Shown: positions 17,286-25,077, counted from the stretch's first letter. The stretch: 57,077 bases of DNA from an uncultured Selenomonadales bacterium (GCA_947304355.1 CAMZAX010000014.1:1-57077), one strand, 5' to 3'. Notes: generated from the sequence alone by a model not told the origin. Program-made: numbers and translations.

Positions 17286-17867
17286 TCAATACGGAATGAG
17301 TTTCGCGTTGTTGCCCTGAGACAAAATGTTTTCAAAGCCGCGTCCCGACGGATAATGAATTTCTTTCAAGCTCTCGCAGCGTCTGAAAGCATCTGTGCCA
17401 ATCGTCTTGACGGAATAGGGAATTTTGACGCTAGTCAAGTTCTTGCACATGCTGAAAGCCGAATCGCCAATCGTCTTGACGGAATAGGGAATTTTGACGC
17501 TAGTCAAGCCGGTGCAATCGCTGAAAGCCAAATTGCCAATCGTCGTGACAGAATCGGAAATTATGACGCTCGTCAAGTTCTTGCACCCGGAGAAAGCACA
17601 ATCGCCAATCGTCATGACGGAATTGGGAATTGTAACGCTAGTCAAGCCGGTGCACCCGATGAAAGCCCAATTGCTAATCGTCGTAACGCCGACTCTAACA
17701 ATCGTCGTAACGCCGACTTCAAGAACAACCTTTTTGATTAATTCGCGCAAAGAATACCAAGGAACTTCTTGATACAAGTAATTATGCATTGCGCCGCGCC
17801 CGCTGATTGTGAGCGTGCCGTCGTCGAGCGTCCACGTTAAATTGTCGCCGCACTTGCCGCTTGTCAT
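17286..17867 (-). CDS. BspA-like leucine-rich-repeat protein
   Basis: This 193-residue protein begins with TSGKCGDNLTWTLDDGTLTI, the usual opening of BspA/TpLRR surface proteins. It then has about five repeats of 23 residues (pattern LTSVxIPxSVxTIGxxAFxxC). The repeats are also close at DNA level, with a 69-base period between about 17390 and 17700. No signal peptide precedes this start, although most BspA proteins are secreted, so it may be cytoplasmic or a fragment. ATG 17867 follows GGAGGCGG. It lies 23 bases after the NikC-like permease gene and 22 before the small secreted-protein gene, in the same operon. Confidence 0.8.
   Translation of the reverse strand: MTSGKCGDNLTWTLDDGTLTISGRGAMHNYLYQEVPWYSLRELIKKVVLEVGVTTIVRVGVTTISNWAFIGCTGLTSVTIPNSVMTIGDCAFSGCKNLTSVIISDSVTTIGNLAFSDCTGLTSVKIPYSVKTIGDSAFSMCKNLTSVKIPYSVKTIGTDAFRRCESLKEIHYPSGRGFENILSQGNNAKLIPY
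17400..17700 (-). repeat. 69-base tandem repeats encoding LRR units
   Basis: Successive copies share GACGGAATAGGGAATTTTG (twice exactly) and TGACGCTAGTCAAG (several times), spaced 69 bases apart, which equals one 23-residue LRR unit. Neighbouring units are nearly identical, which points to recent expansion. Copy number may vary between strains. Confidence 0.8.
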
Positions 17868-17890
17868 ATAAACCGCCTCCAAAAAAATTT

Positions 17891-18685
17891 TTAACGTTGC
17901 CCGCCCATGAAGTCGCGAAGCTTGTCGCCCAGCAAGTTGAACGTCGCCACGGTAATGAAAATCGCGGTGCCCGGCGCAAGGATAACCCACGGCGCGGTTT
18001 GCAACATCGAGCGGCCGTTATTCATCATCGCGCCCCATTCGGCAGTCGGAGGCATCGCGCCAAGTCCGAGGAACGACAGCCCCGCCAGCTCCATGATTAT
18101 CGTGCCAATGTCCAAAGCCGCCGTCACGAGCACCGGTCCGGCAATGTTGGGCAGGACGTGCGTGAACAGAATCGCCGCCGAACTTGAGCCCGCCATTTTC
18201 GCCGCGTCGAGGTAAGGCATTGCGCGAATCGTCAACGCCAAGCCGCGCGAGATTCTTGCATATTTAGGCCAACCGATTATCGCCAGAGCCGCCGCCGCAT
18301 TGAGTAGCCCGCCGCCGAGTGCGCCCGCCGCCGCGATTGCGAAAACCATCTGCGGGAAAGCAAGGAACACGTCCGACAGCCGCATTAAAAACGTATCGAG
18401 CCACCCGCCGCAGTAGCCGCACACCGCGCCGATTAAACTGCCCGCCGTCGCTATCGTCGCAAGCAAAAGCAATGACGCGCACAAAGTCGTTTGCGAGCCG
18501 ACGATAACCCGTGACAACACGTCGCGCCCGTAACGGTCTGTGCCAAGCAAATTCGTCGCGTTCGGCGGAGCAAGTGCGCCTTCCAAGTCCTGCGCGTAGG
18601 GGTCGAACGGCGTCAGCCAATCCGCGAAGACCGCGATAAAAATCAACAGCCCCGCCGCCGCCAAGTAAGGTATCAAACTTTTCAT
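17891..18685 (-). CDS. ABC transporter permease, NikC/DppC type
   Basis: This 264-residue inner-membrane protein has about six helices. The N-terminal segment DPYAQDLEGALAPPNATN then LLGTDRYGRDVLSRVIVG is a hallmark of the DppC/NikC family. The EAA loop that docks on the ATPase reads DAAKMAGSSSAAILFTHVLPN. It forms the channel with the NikB-like protein, whose gene overlaps its start by 4 bases. It is followed by the LRR gene instead of the ATPase genes found at this place in most such operons. Confidence 0.9.
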   Translation of the reverse strand: MKSLIPYLAAAGLLIFIAVFADWLTPFDPYAQDLEGALAPPNATNLLGTDRYGRDVLSRVIVGSQTTLCASLLLLATIATAGSLIGAVCGYCGGWLDTFLMRLSDVFLAFPQMVFAIAAAGALGGGLLNAAAALAIIGWPKYARISRGLALTIRAMPYLDAAKMAGSSSAAILFTHVLPNIAGPVLVTAALDIGTIIMELAGLSFLGLGAMPPTAEWGAMMNNGRSMLQTAPWVILAPGTAIFITVATFNLLGDKLRDFMGGQR

Positions 18686-19605
18686 GACGTTTCACCGTAA
18701 CGGACGCGCGGATCGAGCCAATGATAAAGCAAATCCGCCGCCAAATTCATCACGACGTAAATTATCGCCATCCACACGACGTAAGCTTGAATCAGCGGGT
18801 AGTCGCGCATAAGGATTGCGTCAACCGCCATCTTGCCGACGCCGTCCCACATGAAAATCGTTTCGACAATCGCCGTGCCGCCGAGCAGCGAGCCCATCGA
18901 CAACGCCAGCAACGTGATAATCATGATGAGCGACGAACGCAGGACGCTTTTAATCAGAATCGTCACTTCGTCGACGCCGCGAGCCCGTGCGCCCACGACA
19001 TATGGCTTGTCGAGTTCTTCAAGGACGACGGCGCGGATTTGTCGCGTATACTTCGCGCCCATTGCGATTGTCAGCGTCAGCGCGGGCATGACGACGCTTT
19101 GACCGATTATCGGCAACAGGTTGAGTTTCAGCGCGAGGAAGTAAATCAAAAGCAACCCGACGAAAAAATTCGGCAACGAGTTCCCGACGAACGACAGCGC
19201 GCGTATCAGCCAATCGAGCGGGCGATTTTGATTGACTGCCGACAAAATTCCGAGCGGCGTCGCGATTAGGATTGTCAGCGCAAGCGACACCGCCATAAGT
19301 TCAATCGTCGCGGGCAATTTTTCTGCGAAGGTCTCAAAGACGGGCTTGCCGCTGATAAACGAACGCCCCGTATCGCCGGTGAGCACGCCGCCGAGCCAAC
19401 GTCCGTATTGCACGACGAACGGTTGGTCGAGTCCGAGTTCGGCGCGCTTTGCCGCTTTGATTTCCTCCGCCACGCTGCCCGCCCGTTCGTAGATTATGTC
19501 GACGGCGTCGTCGCCCGCGAATTGCATCATGCCGAACGTCAGGAACGTTATCCCGAAGAGAATCGGCACCAGCTGAATGAGCCGCGTCAAAAAATATTTT
19601 TTCAT
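18682..19605 (-). CDS. ABC transporter permease, NikB/DppB type
   Basis: This 307-residue inner-membrane permease starts with the typical YFLTRLIQLVPILFGITFLTF helix. It continues with RAELGLDQPFVVQYGRWLGG, a long external loop, and an EAA motif VVGARARGVDEVTILIKSVLRSSL. It is the first gene of the transporter cluster and overlaps nikC-like by 4 bases. Fifty bases upstream lies hairpin leader copy B, nearly identical to the leader in front of the ATPase genes. This suggests that both halves of the transporter share one control mechanism. Confidence 0.9.
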   Translation of the reverse strand: MKKYFLTRLIQLVPILFGITFLTFGMMQFAGDDAVDIIYERAGSVAEEIKAAKRAELGLDQPFVVQYGRWLGGVLTGDTGRSFISGKPVFETFAEKLPATIELMAVSLALTILIATPLGILSAVNQNRPLDWLIRALSFVGNSLPNFFVGLLLIYFLALKLNLLPIIGQSVVMPALTLTIAMGAKYTRQIRAVVLEELDKPYVVGARARGVDEVTILIKSVLRSSLIMIITLLALSMGSLLGGTAIVETIFMWDGVGKMAVDAILMRDYPLIQAYVVWMAIIYVVMNLAADLLYHWLDPRVRYGETS

Positions 19606-19612
19606 GCCGAGA

Positions 19613-19676
19613 TTGTAACCGAGCCGCGCAAAAAAAATAAGCCCCGCGCGGGGATTGCGGAGCCAAAAATTTTATC
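19613..19676 (-). promoter_or_regulatory. Hairpin leader, copy B, upstream of the permease genes
   Basis: On the minus strand, GGCTCCGC pairs with GCGGGGC (19647-19641), with one G-T pair, and TTATTTTTTTT follows. As in copy A, CCGCGC in the loop can pair with GCGCGG past the T run. The CTCGGTTACAAT box then leads into the permease start. It also ends the hypothetical gene at 19683. The two copies differ at only a few bases over about 65. Confidence 0.6.
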
Positions 19677-19682
19677 GGTTGC

Positions 19683-20243
19683 TTATTTTTTGTCCAATAT
19701 GACGGCGGGCGCGTCGATGGTCTTTTTGTCGTCGACGGCTTGAGTATCGTCGGCAGGCGCGTCCTTTTGAGCGTCGTCGGCGACGGCAGCGGGCGTGCCC
19801 AAAAGTTTTTGCTGTTCTGCCTCGCGATATTCGTCAAGCTTCTTGTCGTGCTGAAGAACTTCGTCGCCTTTGGATTTGGGCTTTTCAATCGGGAAGGTGA
19901 TAATTTTCAAAGCCTTAATCGTCTTCCACGCGCCTTCCTCCAAAAGCGTCGCGTCGCGGTCTTCGCTTTCGTTGGCGCACTTGTGCCACTTGCCCTCGTC
20001 GTCACGGAAATACATTTCAAAATCAAGCTTGAAGTGCTTTTCGTCGGCATACTTGACGCTGAACTTGCCCGCGCTGTATTCGAGCCCGCGTTCTTCGTAC
20101 TTTTTGATTGTGTCGTCGAGGCGCGGCGAAACCACTTCGGCAATTTTTTCGAGCGTCATGTTCGGGCGGAGCAAGTCGACAAAGAAATTTTTCGCGGCGG
20201 CAACCAAATCGGCGACCATTTCGATTTTCTGTTCAAGTGCCAT
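19683..20243 (-). CDS. Hypothetical charged protein with disordered acidic tail
   Basis: This 186-residue soluble protein has no family that I recognise. Residues 1-120 look folded (amphipathic helix, then strands around KFSVKYADEKHFKLDFEMYF). From about residue 130 it is a Lys/Asp/Ala-rich tail (DAQKDAPADDTQAVDD) that is probably disordered. The motif MYFRDDEGKWHK resembles LYYKENGKWVEK in the gene just upstream, so the two may be distant relatives. The genes are 15 bases apart and share the promoter at 20632. The ribosome site is GAGGTG. The function is unknown. Confidence 0.65.
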   Translation of the reverse strand: MALEQKIEMVADLVAAAKNFFVDLLRPNMTLEKIAEVVSPRLDDTIKKYEERGLEYSAGKFSVKYADEKHFKLDFEMYFRDDEGKWHKCANESEDRDATLLEEGAWKTIKALKIITFPIEKPKSKGDEVLQHDKKLDEYREAEQQKLLGTPAAVADDAQKDAPADDTQAVDDKKTIDAPAVILDKK

Positions 20244-20258
20244 TTCAATTCACCTCGC

Positions 20259-20597
20259 TCAAACGCTAAGCTCAAGTTCTTTTTCGTAGCGGGCGGTAAC
20301 GTCGCTCTCTTTGGCGGTCAAGCCTTCCTTAGCCCACGCGGGAACTTCGGATTCGTCGATTTCGCGGACGGTGGTTTTTTCGACCCACTTGCCGTTCTCT
20401 TTGTAGTAAAGCTTGTGAACGAGCCGCATGACGTTGCCTTCGACGCTGGAGAAAAGTTTCGCCGCATAATCGACAATGCCCGTCTCTTTGAGCGCGGTTT
20501 GGAGTTTCGGCAGGAAATCTTTCAGCCAGTTTTCGACCTCTTGCCAATTTGAATAGACCAGATAGGCAACACCCAATCCAATCAAAAGCGGTACCAT
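20259..20597 (-). CDS. Hypothetical protein with N-terminal membrane anchor
   Basis: This 112-residue protein has one N-terminal hydrophobic helix (MVPLLIGLGVAYLVY) followed by an amphipathic helix (WQEVENWLKDFLPKLQTALK) and a short charged domain with LYYKENGKWVEK. It would be bound to the inner membrane with the rest soluble. ATG 20597 is chosen because GGAGG lies 8 bases upstream; the open frame extends much further but without a ribosome site and past the promoter. It forms an operon with the gene at 19683. The function is unknown. Confidence 0.65.
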   Translation of the reverse strand: MVPLLIGLGVAYLVYSNWQEVENWLKDFLPKLQTALKETGIVDYAAKLFSSVEGNVMRLVHKLYYKENGKWVEKTTVREIDESEVPAWAKEGLTAKESDVTARYEKELELSV

Positions 20598-20631
20598 TCT
20601 TATCAGTCCTCCTGTTGTGAAATGCAAGCAC

Positions 20632-20660
20632 ATTTTAAACGAAAAGCACTTTGCAGGCAA
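20632..20660 (-). promoter_or_regulatory. Sigma70-type promoter of the hypothetical pair
   Basis: On the minus strand TTGCCT (20660-20655) and TAAAAT (20637-20632) are 17 bases apart, 35 bases before ATG 20597. Confidence 0.6.
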
Positions 20661-20740
20661 GCTTAATTTTCGGAAGGATTTTCGCGGTGGTTGTCCTTTC
20701 GTTGTGCCGCGTAGAAACCTTGCTTGCGGCGGAAGAAAGG

Positions 20741-22273
20741 TCACCAAGGTATAAACTCCCAATGAACTTCCAATTTCTTGCGTTTGCCGCGCCAACGAAT
20801 AACCGCCTGCGAACAATGCAAATCGTGAAACCAGTAATAATCGATGTCATCCAATTTATGATTATCGGCGTCCCACTTCACGCCGACGACAACGCGGTCT
20901 TTGGGCGTGATATAGTAGCTGACGCCCGCCTGAACTTTGCGCGAATAGTCGTCCGTGTCGAAATCGAACAGCGAATTGGTTGCGTTGTTTTTGTTGTAAG
21001 CGTAGCCGACGAAGCCCGCCAAGCGTTCGTTGAATTCTCTGCCGAGCAAGACGCTGCCGTTGAAGCCCTTGACGGTCGTTTCGCCCTGGCGGACGTTTTT
21101 GGCGTTGTCTTTGGTGATTCGATAGCCGACGTTGAGCATAAGCAACCAGCTGTCCGCGATTATAATCGGGTCGTGCGTCAATTTGAATTCGTATTCCTGA
21201 TGAGTGCTTGCGATTGCGTTTTGACGCCAATGACCGATTTCCGCCTCGATTGACGCACCAAGCGGCAAGCCGTCGATATGCCGCCCGTACCAGATGTCAA
21301 GCGACGGTTCCTTTTGAATCCAACGGGCTTTGCTGTCGTCGTAGAAGCCGTACTTCAGCCAGCCGCGCACGTCGCGATTTTTGTACTCAAGCTCGGCGTT
21401 GCTGCGAATGCCCTTTTTGGTTTCGATGTGCGCGTTAATGTCCAAGTTCAAATGATCTCCGAACGGGATTTCAAAGGTATCCTTGATATACGCGCCGTGG
21501 TCGGAATTGTAGCCGACGCGCGGGAAGTGATGCTTTTCGGTCTCCTCGAATTTGCGTTCAAGATATTGGCGGGTACCGACGACTTTGTTTTTAATCCAGA
21601 ATTTGACGTTGTACATTTTCATGAGCTGTTCGGGCCAAATCTCCATGCGTTCCGCGCTGACGTGATAATCAGGGGTCTTCGCGCCGCACTTTGTCTGCGT
21701 GCCGTCATAAACGACGATATGATCGGGATAAAATTCAAATCGCTTGCCCGTCAAATAATATTCGCCCGCCTTGCCGTGAGCCTCCGCCATGGTGCCGGTC
21801 TTCGTGCCGTAGTTGTAAACGGTCTTGTAGCCGTCAAGCGTGACGCGGGGCGTGCCGGGCATGAGTTGCAGGACGTGCGCCTTGTCCTCGACGCGGATGA
21901 CTTGCTCCTTGACGTTGCCGGTTGCCTCTTCGCTCTGGAAGCGGTAGCCGTCAAGCTGAATGATGTCGACTTTGCCCGTGGCAATAAATTCGCCGCTGCC
22001 CGAATAGTAAACCAGGTCGTCGCCCTCGAAGACTGCGGGAGTGGGGTCGCCGTCCTTTTGCTCGTGCGGCAGTTGTTCCTTGGCCTCGGCGATGTCGTCA
22101 AGCAGTTGCTGTTGTTCCTCGGTAAGTTTTTGTTCGCGTGCCTCGCGCCGCCGATTTTCTATGTAGTCAAAAATTTCCGTGCTTGTGTCCGAACGCGATT
22201 CGTAAACCGCCTCTGCCGTCGACGTGACACACAGCGCGGCAAGCAACGGTACGACGCTTAAAAATTTTTTCAT
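20741..22273 (-). CDS. lptD: LptD/OstA-like outer-membrane LPS assembly protein
   Basis: This 510-residue protein has a signal peptide (MKKFLSVVPLLAALCVTSTAEA). An N-terminal OstA/LptA-like beta-jellyroll repeat region follows (VYYSGSGEFIATGKVDIIQ, then YRFQSEEATGN and YLTGKRFEFYPDHIVVYDG). The second half has alternating beta strands that would form an outer-membrane barrel, ending in an aromatic residue (EFIPW). LptD inserts lipopolysaccharide into the outer leaflet, so its presence argues for a diderm cell. It is shorter than the proteobacterial protein (about 780) but in line with short firmicute versions. The start at 22273 lies 10 bases downstream of GGAAAGG. It is probably cotranscribed with the periplasmic gene upstream. 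Confidence 0.85.
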   Translation of the reverse strand: MKKFLSVVPLLAALCVTSTAEAVYESRSDTSTEIFDYIENRRREAREQKLTEEQQQLLDDIAEAKEQLPHEQKDGDPTPAVFEGDDLVYYSGSGEFIATGKVDIIQLDGYRFQSEEATGNVKEQVIRVEDKAHVLQLMPGTPRVTLDGYKTVYNYGTKTGTMAEAHGKAGEYYLTGKRFEFYPDHIVVYDGTQTKCGAKTPDYHVSAERMEIWPEQLMKMYNVKFWIKNKVVGTRQYLERKFEETEKHHFPRVGYNSDHGAYIKDTFEIPFGDHLNLDINAHIETKKGIRSNAELEYKNRDVRGWLKYGFYDDSKARWIQKEPSLDIWYGRHIDGLPLGASIEAEIGHWRQNAIASTHQEYEFKLTHDPIIIADSWLLMLNVGYRITKDNAKNVRQGETTVKGFNGSVLLGREFNERLAGFVGYAYNKNNATNSLFDFDTDDYSRKVQAGVSYYITPKDRVVVGVKWDADNHKLDDIDYYWFHDLHCSQAVIRWRGKRKKLEVHWEFIPW

Positions 22274-22288
22274 GTATGATTGCCTTTC

Positions 22289-22316
22289 CATTACGCATTG
22301 CGCATTACGAATTGCA
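22289..22316 (+). repeat. Tandem heptamers CATTACG (degenerate)
   Basis: CATTACG, CATTGCG, CATTACG and AATTGCA run in phase between the lptD start and the stop of the upstream gene. The same unit appears at 34978-34998 (as CGTAATG) and in degenerate form at 24427. Confidence 0.85.
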
Positions 22317-22318
22317 GT

Positions 22319-23458
22319 TCAACCCTCGTCAACTATTTCGATGATTTCGCCGTCGTAGCCGTCAAGATTTTTGTCCTCGGCGGGGAGCGGCTCGACTTCG
22401 GCAGGCGGCGCAGTCCTTACCGATTCTTGCGGCAAATTGTCAAGCTCGTCGTTACGAATGCCCGATTCAACCTGCGCGGGCTCGACGGGCGTCGACACGG
22501 GCTCAACGGTTTCAGCGACGGGCGCGACGACTGCAACGGCGTTGCCGTTCGTCCGCACGCCGTAAACGACAATCGGCGTCTTAATCTGAACGTAAAGCTC
22601 AATGCCCGCCGGCAAATCGATATTCTTGCCGCGCACGAAAATTTCTTCAAGGCTTTTGTTCTTGCCGGAAAAAGTCTGCCCGATTAAGCTCAAGCCGCGC
22701 GCCATCTCGTTGGCGTTCATTTCGTCCTGCGATTCGACGCCCGTGAAAATCTGCGCGGTCTGACCGTCAATGGTTTGCAGGCGACAGAAGTCAATTTCGA
22801 TTTTGCCGTTGGTGAAAATATTTTTGGCGCGGTGAACGCTCGTCACGACGCCTTCGCCGGGCAAGCCGCGCGCGAAAACCAAGCTGTCATCGACGAACAC
22901 GTCCGACAAAACGCGAATCGGAATGACATCGCCTGCCTGCATGACTTTGGAGCCGACGGGCGCGGTCGTTTCGACTTTTATCAAGATGTTGGCGGGAACT
23001 TGCACCTGCGCAATCGGAAGAATTTCTTCACCGTAGGATGCCTTTGCAAGGGCGCGAATCCGCTCGTTGAAAGTGCCCTCGTTCATCCTGCCGAAGATTT
23101 GGTCTTCCAAGACGCTCAGCCGCATGTTGATGCCGCCGCCGGCCACCTCGTGGTTGACGTTCCACTCAAGCGCGTTAATCTTCGCCAAAATCGCAGGACC
23201 CGCGCTGTTGTTGTAAAGTGTATCGTAAATCGCTTCGATTCGGGCGTTCATGTTGCCGCTCATGTTTTGACCGCTGAAACTTTTTTCAAGCGCGCTGATT
23301 CTGTCGAGGATTGCGCCGCTTTGCTCCGCGCCGTAGGTGTCGATTTCGATTCGCACCAATTTGGCGTTGGCCGATTCCTCCGCCGCAGAGCAGAACGTCG
23401 AAGCGGAAAAGATCATTGACGCTGCCAACACTCCGCCCAAAAATTTTTTCCAACTCAT
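22319..23458 (-). CDS. Hypothetical periplasmic protein cotranscribed with lptD
   Basis: This 379-residue protein has a signal peptide (MSWKKFLGGVLAASMIFSA, cut after CSA-25). Residues 35-140 hold helical repeats of the type ILDRISALEKSFSG / ILAKINALEWNVNH / MRLSVLEDQIFGR. A beta-rich part with VGSKVMQAGDVIPIRVLSDVF follows. The tail is Pro/Glu/Val-rich and probably extended. I recognise no family. Only the 28-base heptamer array and a ribosome site separate it from lptD, so a role in envelope assembly is likely. Its own promoter lies at 23494-23523. The ribosome site is GGAGGG. Confidence 0.7.
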   Translation of the reverse strand: MSWKKFLGGVLAASMIFSASTFCSAAEESANAKLVRIEIDTYGAEQSGAILDRISALEKSFSGQNMSGNMNARIEAIYDTLYNNSAGPAILAKINALEWNVNHEVAGGGINMRLSVLEDQIFGRMNEGTFNERIRALAKASYGEEILPIAQVQVPANILIKVETTAPVGSKVMQAGDVIPIRVLSDVFVDDSLVFARGLPGEGVVTSVHRAKNIFTNGKIEIDFCRLQTIDGQTAQIFTGVESQDEMNANEMARGLSLIGQTFSGKNKSLEEIFVRGKNIDLPAGIELYVQIKTPIVVYGVRTNGNAVAVVAPVAETVEPVSTPVEPAQVESGIRNDELDNLPQESVRTAPPAEVEPLPAEDKNLDGYDGEIIEIVDEG

Positions 23459-23493
23459 AACGAATTCCCTCCGCGATAAAATTTTCTCGGCAG

Positions 23494-23523
23494 ATTATAG
23501 CAGGTAGTTGCCGATTTCTGCAA
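23494..23523 (-). promoter_or_regulatory. Promoter of the periplasmic gene-lptD unit
   Basis: On the minus strand TTGCAG (23523-23518) and TATAAT (23499-23494) are 18 bases apart, 35 bases before the start codon. It is divergent from the promoter at 23540. Confidence 0.65.
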
Positions 23524-23539
23524 TGCCCGCAAAAATTTC

Positions 23540-23568
23540 TTGCGCGCCGCCGCCGAATATTGTAGAAT
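23540..23568 (+). promoter_or_regulatory. Promoter of the FliD-like gene
   Basis: TTGCGC at 23540 and TAGAAT at 23563 are 17 bases apart, 50 bases before ATG 23618. It leaves an untranslated leader of about 40 bases with AAGGAAGGGTG as ribosome site. Confidence 0.5.
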
Positions 23569-23617
23569 CAATCAACGATTCAAGGACAGTTTCGACTTCA
23601 AGGAAGGGTGATTAAAA

Positions 23618-24424
23618 ATGGCAGTCAACTCAATCGGCAACAGCGCATGGCTGTTCAACACGGCGGGCATGACCACCAACAAGCAACAGGATTCGATTGC
23701 CAAGCTGTGGAGCAATTACACCGCCTCGCAACAAAACGCGACCGGCGCATTGGCGGGCTTGCAGGAAGTCAACACCAACCTCAAATCGCTCATGGCAAGC
23801 TACACGGACGCCAAGAGTGCTTTCCACATCGAACTCGGCGAAAACATGGACGCGCTCGGTACTTCCGCCGAAAAGGTTGCGGGCTACAACTTCAGCGTAA
23901 AAGCGGACGACGCGATTACCACTTCGCGCACGACCGACGACGACGGCAACGTTACCACGACGACGACCTACAGCAAGGAACTGCAAGCCGCGCTCGACAC
24001 TGTTACGGATTTTGTCAGCGATTACAACACGTCGATTAAATTTTTCAAGGACAACGCGTCCGTCTCCAAGCGCGTGGAAAATATGGCGGGCGTCTTCGGC
24101 GACGCGACCTATCGCGCCTCGAATTATGAACAAATCGGCTTGAACGTCAATAGCGACGGCTCGTTCACAATCGACGAAACCAAGCTTGCCAACGCTATCA
24201 TCAACGACCCGAACAAAGTTTCGCGGACGCTCGGCAACGACGGGCTCGCGGGCAAGGCGCAGGAGCATATCCGTTTCGCAAACGCGCAAGCCGATAAACT
24301 TTTCCCGACCGCGCAGGCTATGTTGGGCGACCAACTCGACGCAGCCGCGCTTTACACCGGCAAAGCCTATCGCAACATGGCGGCTTACACCAACATGGGC
24401 AATTTGCTCAACATGATGTTCTGA
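23618..24424 (+). CDS. FliD (hook-associated protein 2) C-terminal-like protein
   Basis: This 268-residue protein resembles the C-terminal half of the flagellar filament cap FliD. It has a VSDYNTSIKFF helix, the pattern GLNVNSDGSFTIDETKLANAIINDP followed by VSRTLGNDGLAGKAQEH, and long helices at both ends. Full FliD is 400 residues or more, so only the late domain is present. There is no signal peptide, as expected for flagellar-exported proteins, but no other flagellar gene is nearby. A truncated paralogue or a protein recruited to another export path is possible. It is monocistronic, with its own promoter and a strong terminator at 24458. Confidence 0.65.
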   Translation: MAVNSIGNSAWLFNTAGMTTNKQQDSIAKLWSNYTASQQNATGALAGLQEVNTNLKSLMASYTDAKSAFHIELGENMDALGTSAEKVAGYNFSVKADDAITTSRTTDDDGNVTTTTTYSKELQAALDTVTDFVSDYNTSIKFFKDNASVSKRVENMAGVFGDATYRASNYEQIGLNVNSDGSFTIDETKLANAIINDPNKVSRTLGNDGLAGKAQEHIRFANAQADKLFPTAQAMLGDQLDAAALYTGKAYRNMAAYTNMGNLLNMMF

Positions 24425-24426
24425 AA

Positions 24427-24459
24427 GCAATGCGTAATTGCGCAATGCGAAATGCGTAA
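24427..24459 (+). repeat. Degenerate CGTAATG-type heptamers
   Basis: GCAATGC, GTAATTG, CGCAATG, CGAAATG and CGTAAAA follow each other directly after the stop codon of the FliD-like gene. They look like decayed CGTAATG units. Confidence 0.6.
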
Positions 24460-24499
24460 AAAAAAATCCTCGGCAGTCAATCGACTGTCGGGGATTTTT
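24458..24499 (+). terminator. Strong Rho-independent terminator
   Basis: A 13-base stem (ATCCTCGGCAGTC with GACTGTCGGGGAT, one G-T pair) closes a 4-base loop AATC. It is flanked by A8 and T5, so it can act in both directions. Confidence 0.9.
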
Positions 24500-24501
24500 A
24501 C

Positions 24502-24530
24502 TTGTCCCTTGTCCCTTTCCTTGTTATAAT
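24502..24530 (+). promoter_or_regulatory. Promoter whose -35 box lies in a GTCCCTT heptamer pair
   Basis: TTGTCC at 24502 and TATAAT at 24525 are 17 bases apart. The -35 box is part of CTTGTCCCTTGTCCCTT, two units of the GTCCCTT heptamer. The hydratase-thiolase-ligase operon starts 24 bases downstream. Confidence 0.7.
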
Positions 24531-24553
24531 CGCGGGAATTGGAGGCAGTATGC

Positions 24554-25063
24554 ATGATAAGAGACCTTGCAAGAAAATTGGCGGCGTTCGGCGAGTTCGT
24601 CGATTGCGTGATGGTCGAATTGCGATTTCGGCGCGGGAAGTTCGATACGGGCGCGCAAATCGTCAAAGCGCATTCGTCGATGGCAGTTTTGCGGGCGACT
24701 TCAAACGACGCGGAGCTTTCGGTCAAGCTGATAAACCCGCGCCACGAGATACAAGCGGCGTTGGGCACACGGATTCAGTCTTCGGAAAAAATTTGGCGCG
24801 TGTTCACGGTGTCGGAAGTTTTGGACTTCGCGGCGGCAGTCGGCGACCAAAACAAGATTCACCGCCTCAACCCGCCGATTGTTCCGGGGCTCTTGATTCT
24901 TGAAACGCTCCTCACTTGCGCGCAATTTTCGGCAAGCGACTCGATTAAGCTCAAGTTCAAAAATTTTATCACGGCGGGCGAGCCTCTTATCCTGCGCGGC
25001 GGCGGCGGCAGATTTGAAATAGACAGCGCGGGCGAAAAAAAAGTTTTGATAACGGTCGATTGA
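24554..25063 (+). CDS. MaoC-like hydratase/dehydratase-domain protein
   Basis: This 169-residue protein has a hot-dog-fold tail with the MaoC/(R)-hydratase pattern VGDQNKIHRLNPPIVPGLLI, which holds the Asp and His that hydrate trans-2-enoyl thioesters. The N-terminal 85 residues look like a second, degenerate half. It would act on acyl-CoA or acyl-ACP in the cytoplasm. ATG 24554 follows GGAGGCAG; a second ATG at 24550 is out of frame. It opens a three-gene operon with a thiolase and an acyl-activating ligase, which together could build or break a short beta-oxidised chain. Confidence 0.7.
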   Translation: MIRDLARKLAAFGEFVDCVMVELRFRRGKFDTGAQIVKAHSSMAVLRATSNDAELSVKLINPRHEIQAALGTRIQSSEKIWRVFTVSEVLDFAAAVGDQNKIHRLNPPIVPGLLILETLLTCAQFSASDSIKLKFKNFITAGEPLILRGGGGRFEIDSAGEKKVLITVD

Positions 25064-25077
25064 CGACGGGAGGATTC

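Noticed and set aside
17400-17700. CRISPR-like array of 69-base repeats
   Set aside because: The repeats are contiguous without spacers and encode in-frame LRR units. No cas genes are present.
18721-19269. Plus-strand frames opposite the permease genes
   Set aside because: Their translations are low-complexity Arg/His/Gln sequence typical of antisense reading. The minus-strand permeases are unambiguous.
23105-23160. Third VAGG motif as a double-glycine leader
   Set aside because: HEVAGGG occurs in the middle of the periplasmic protein that precedes lptD, not at an N terminus, and that protein already has a signal peptide.
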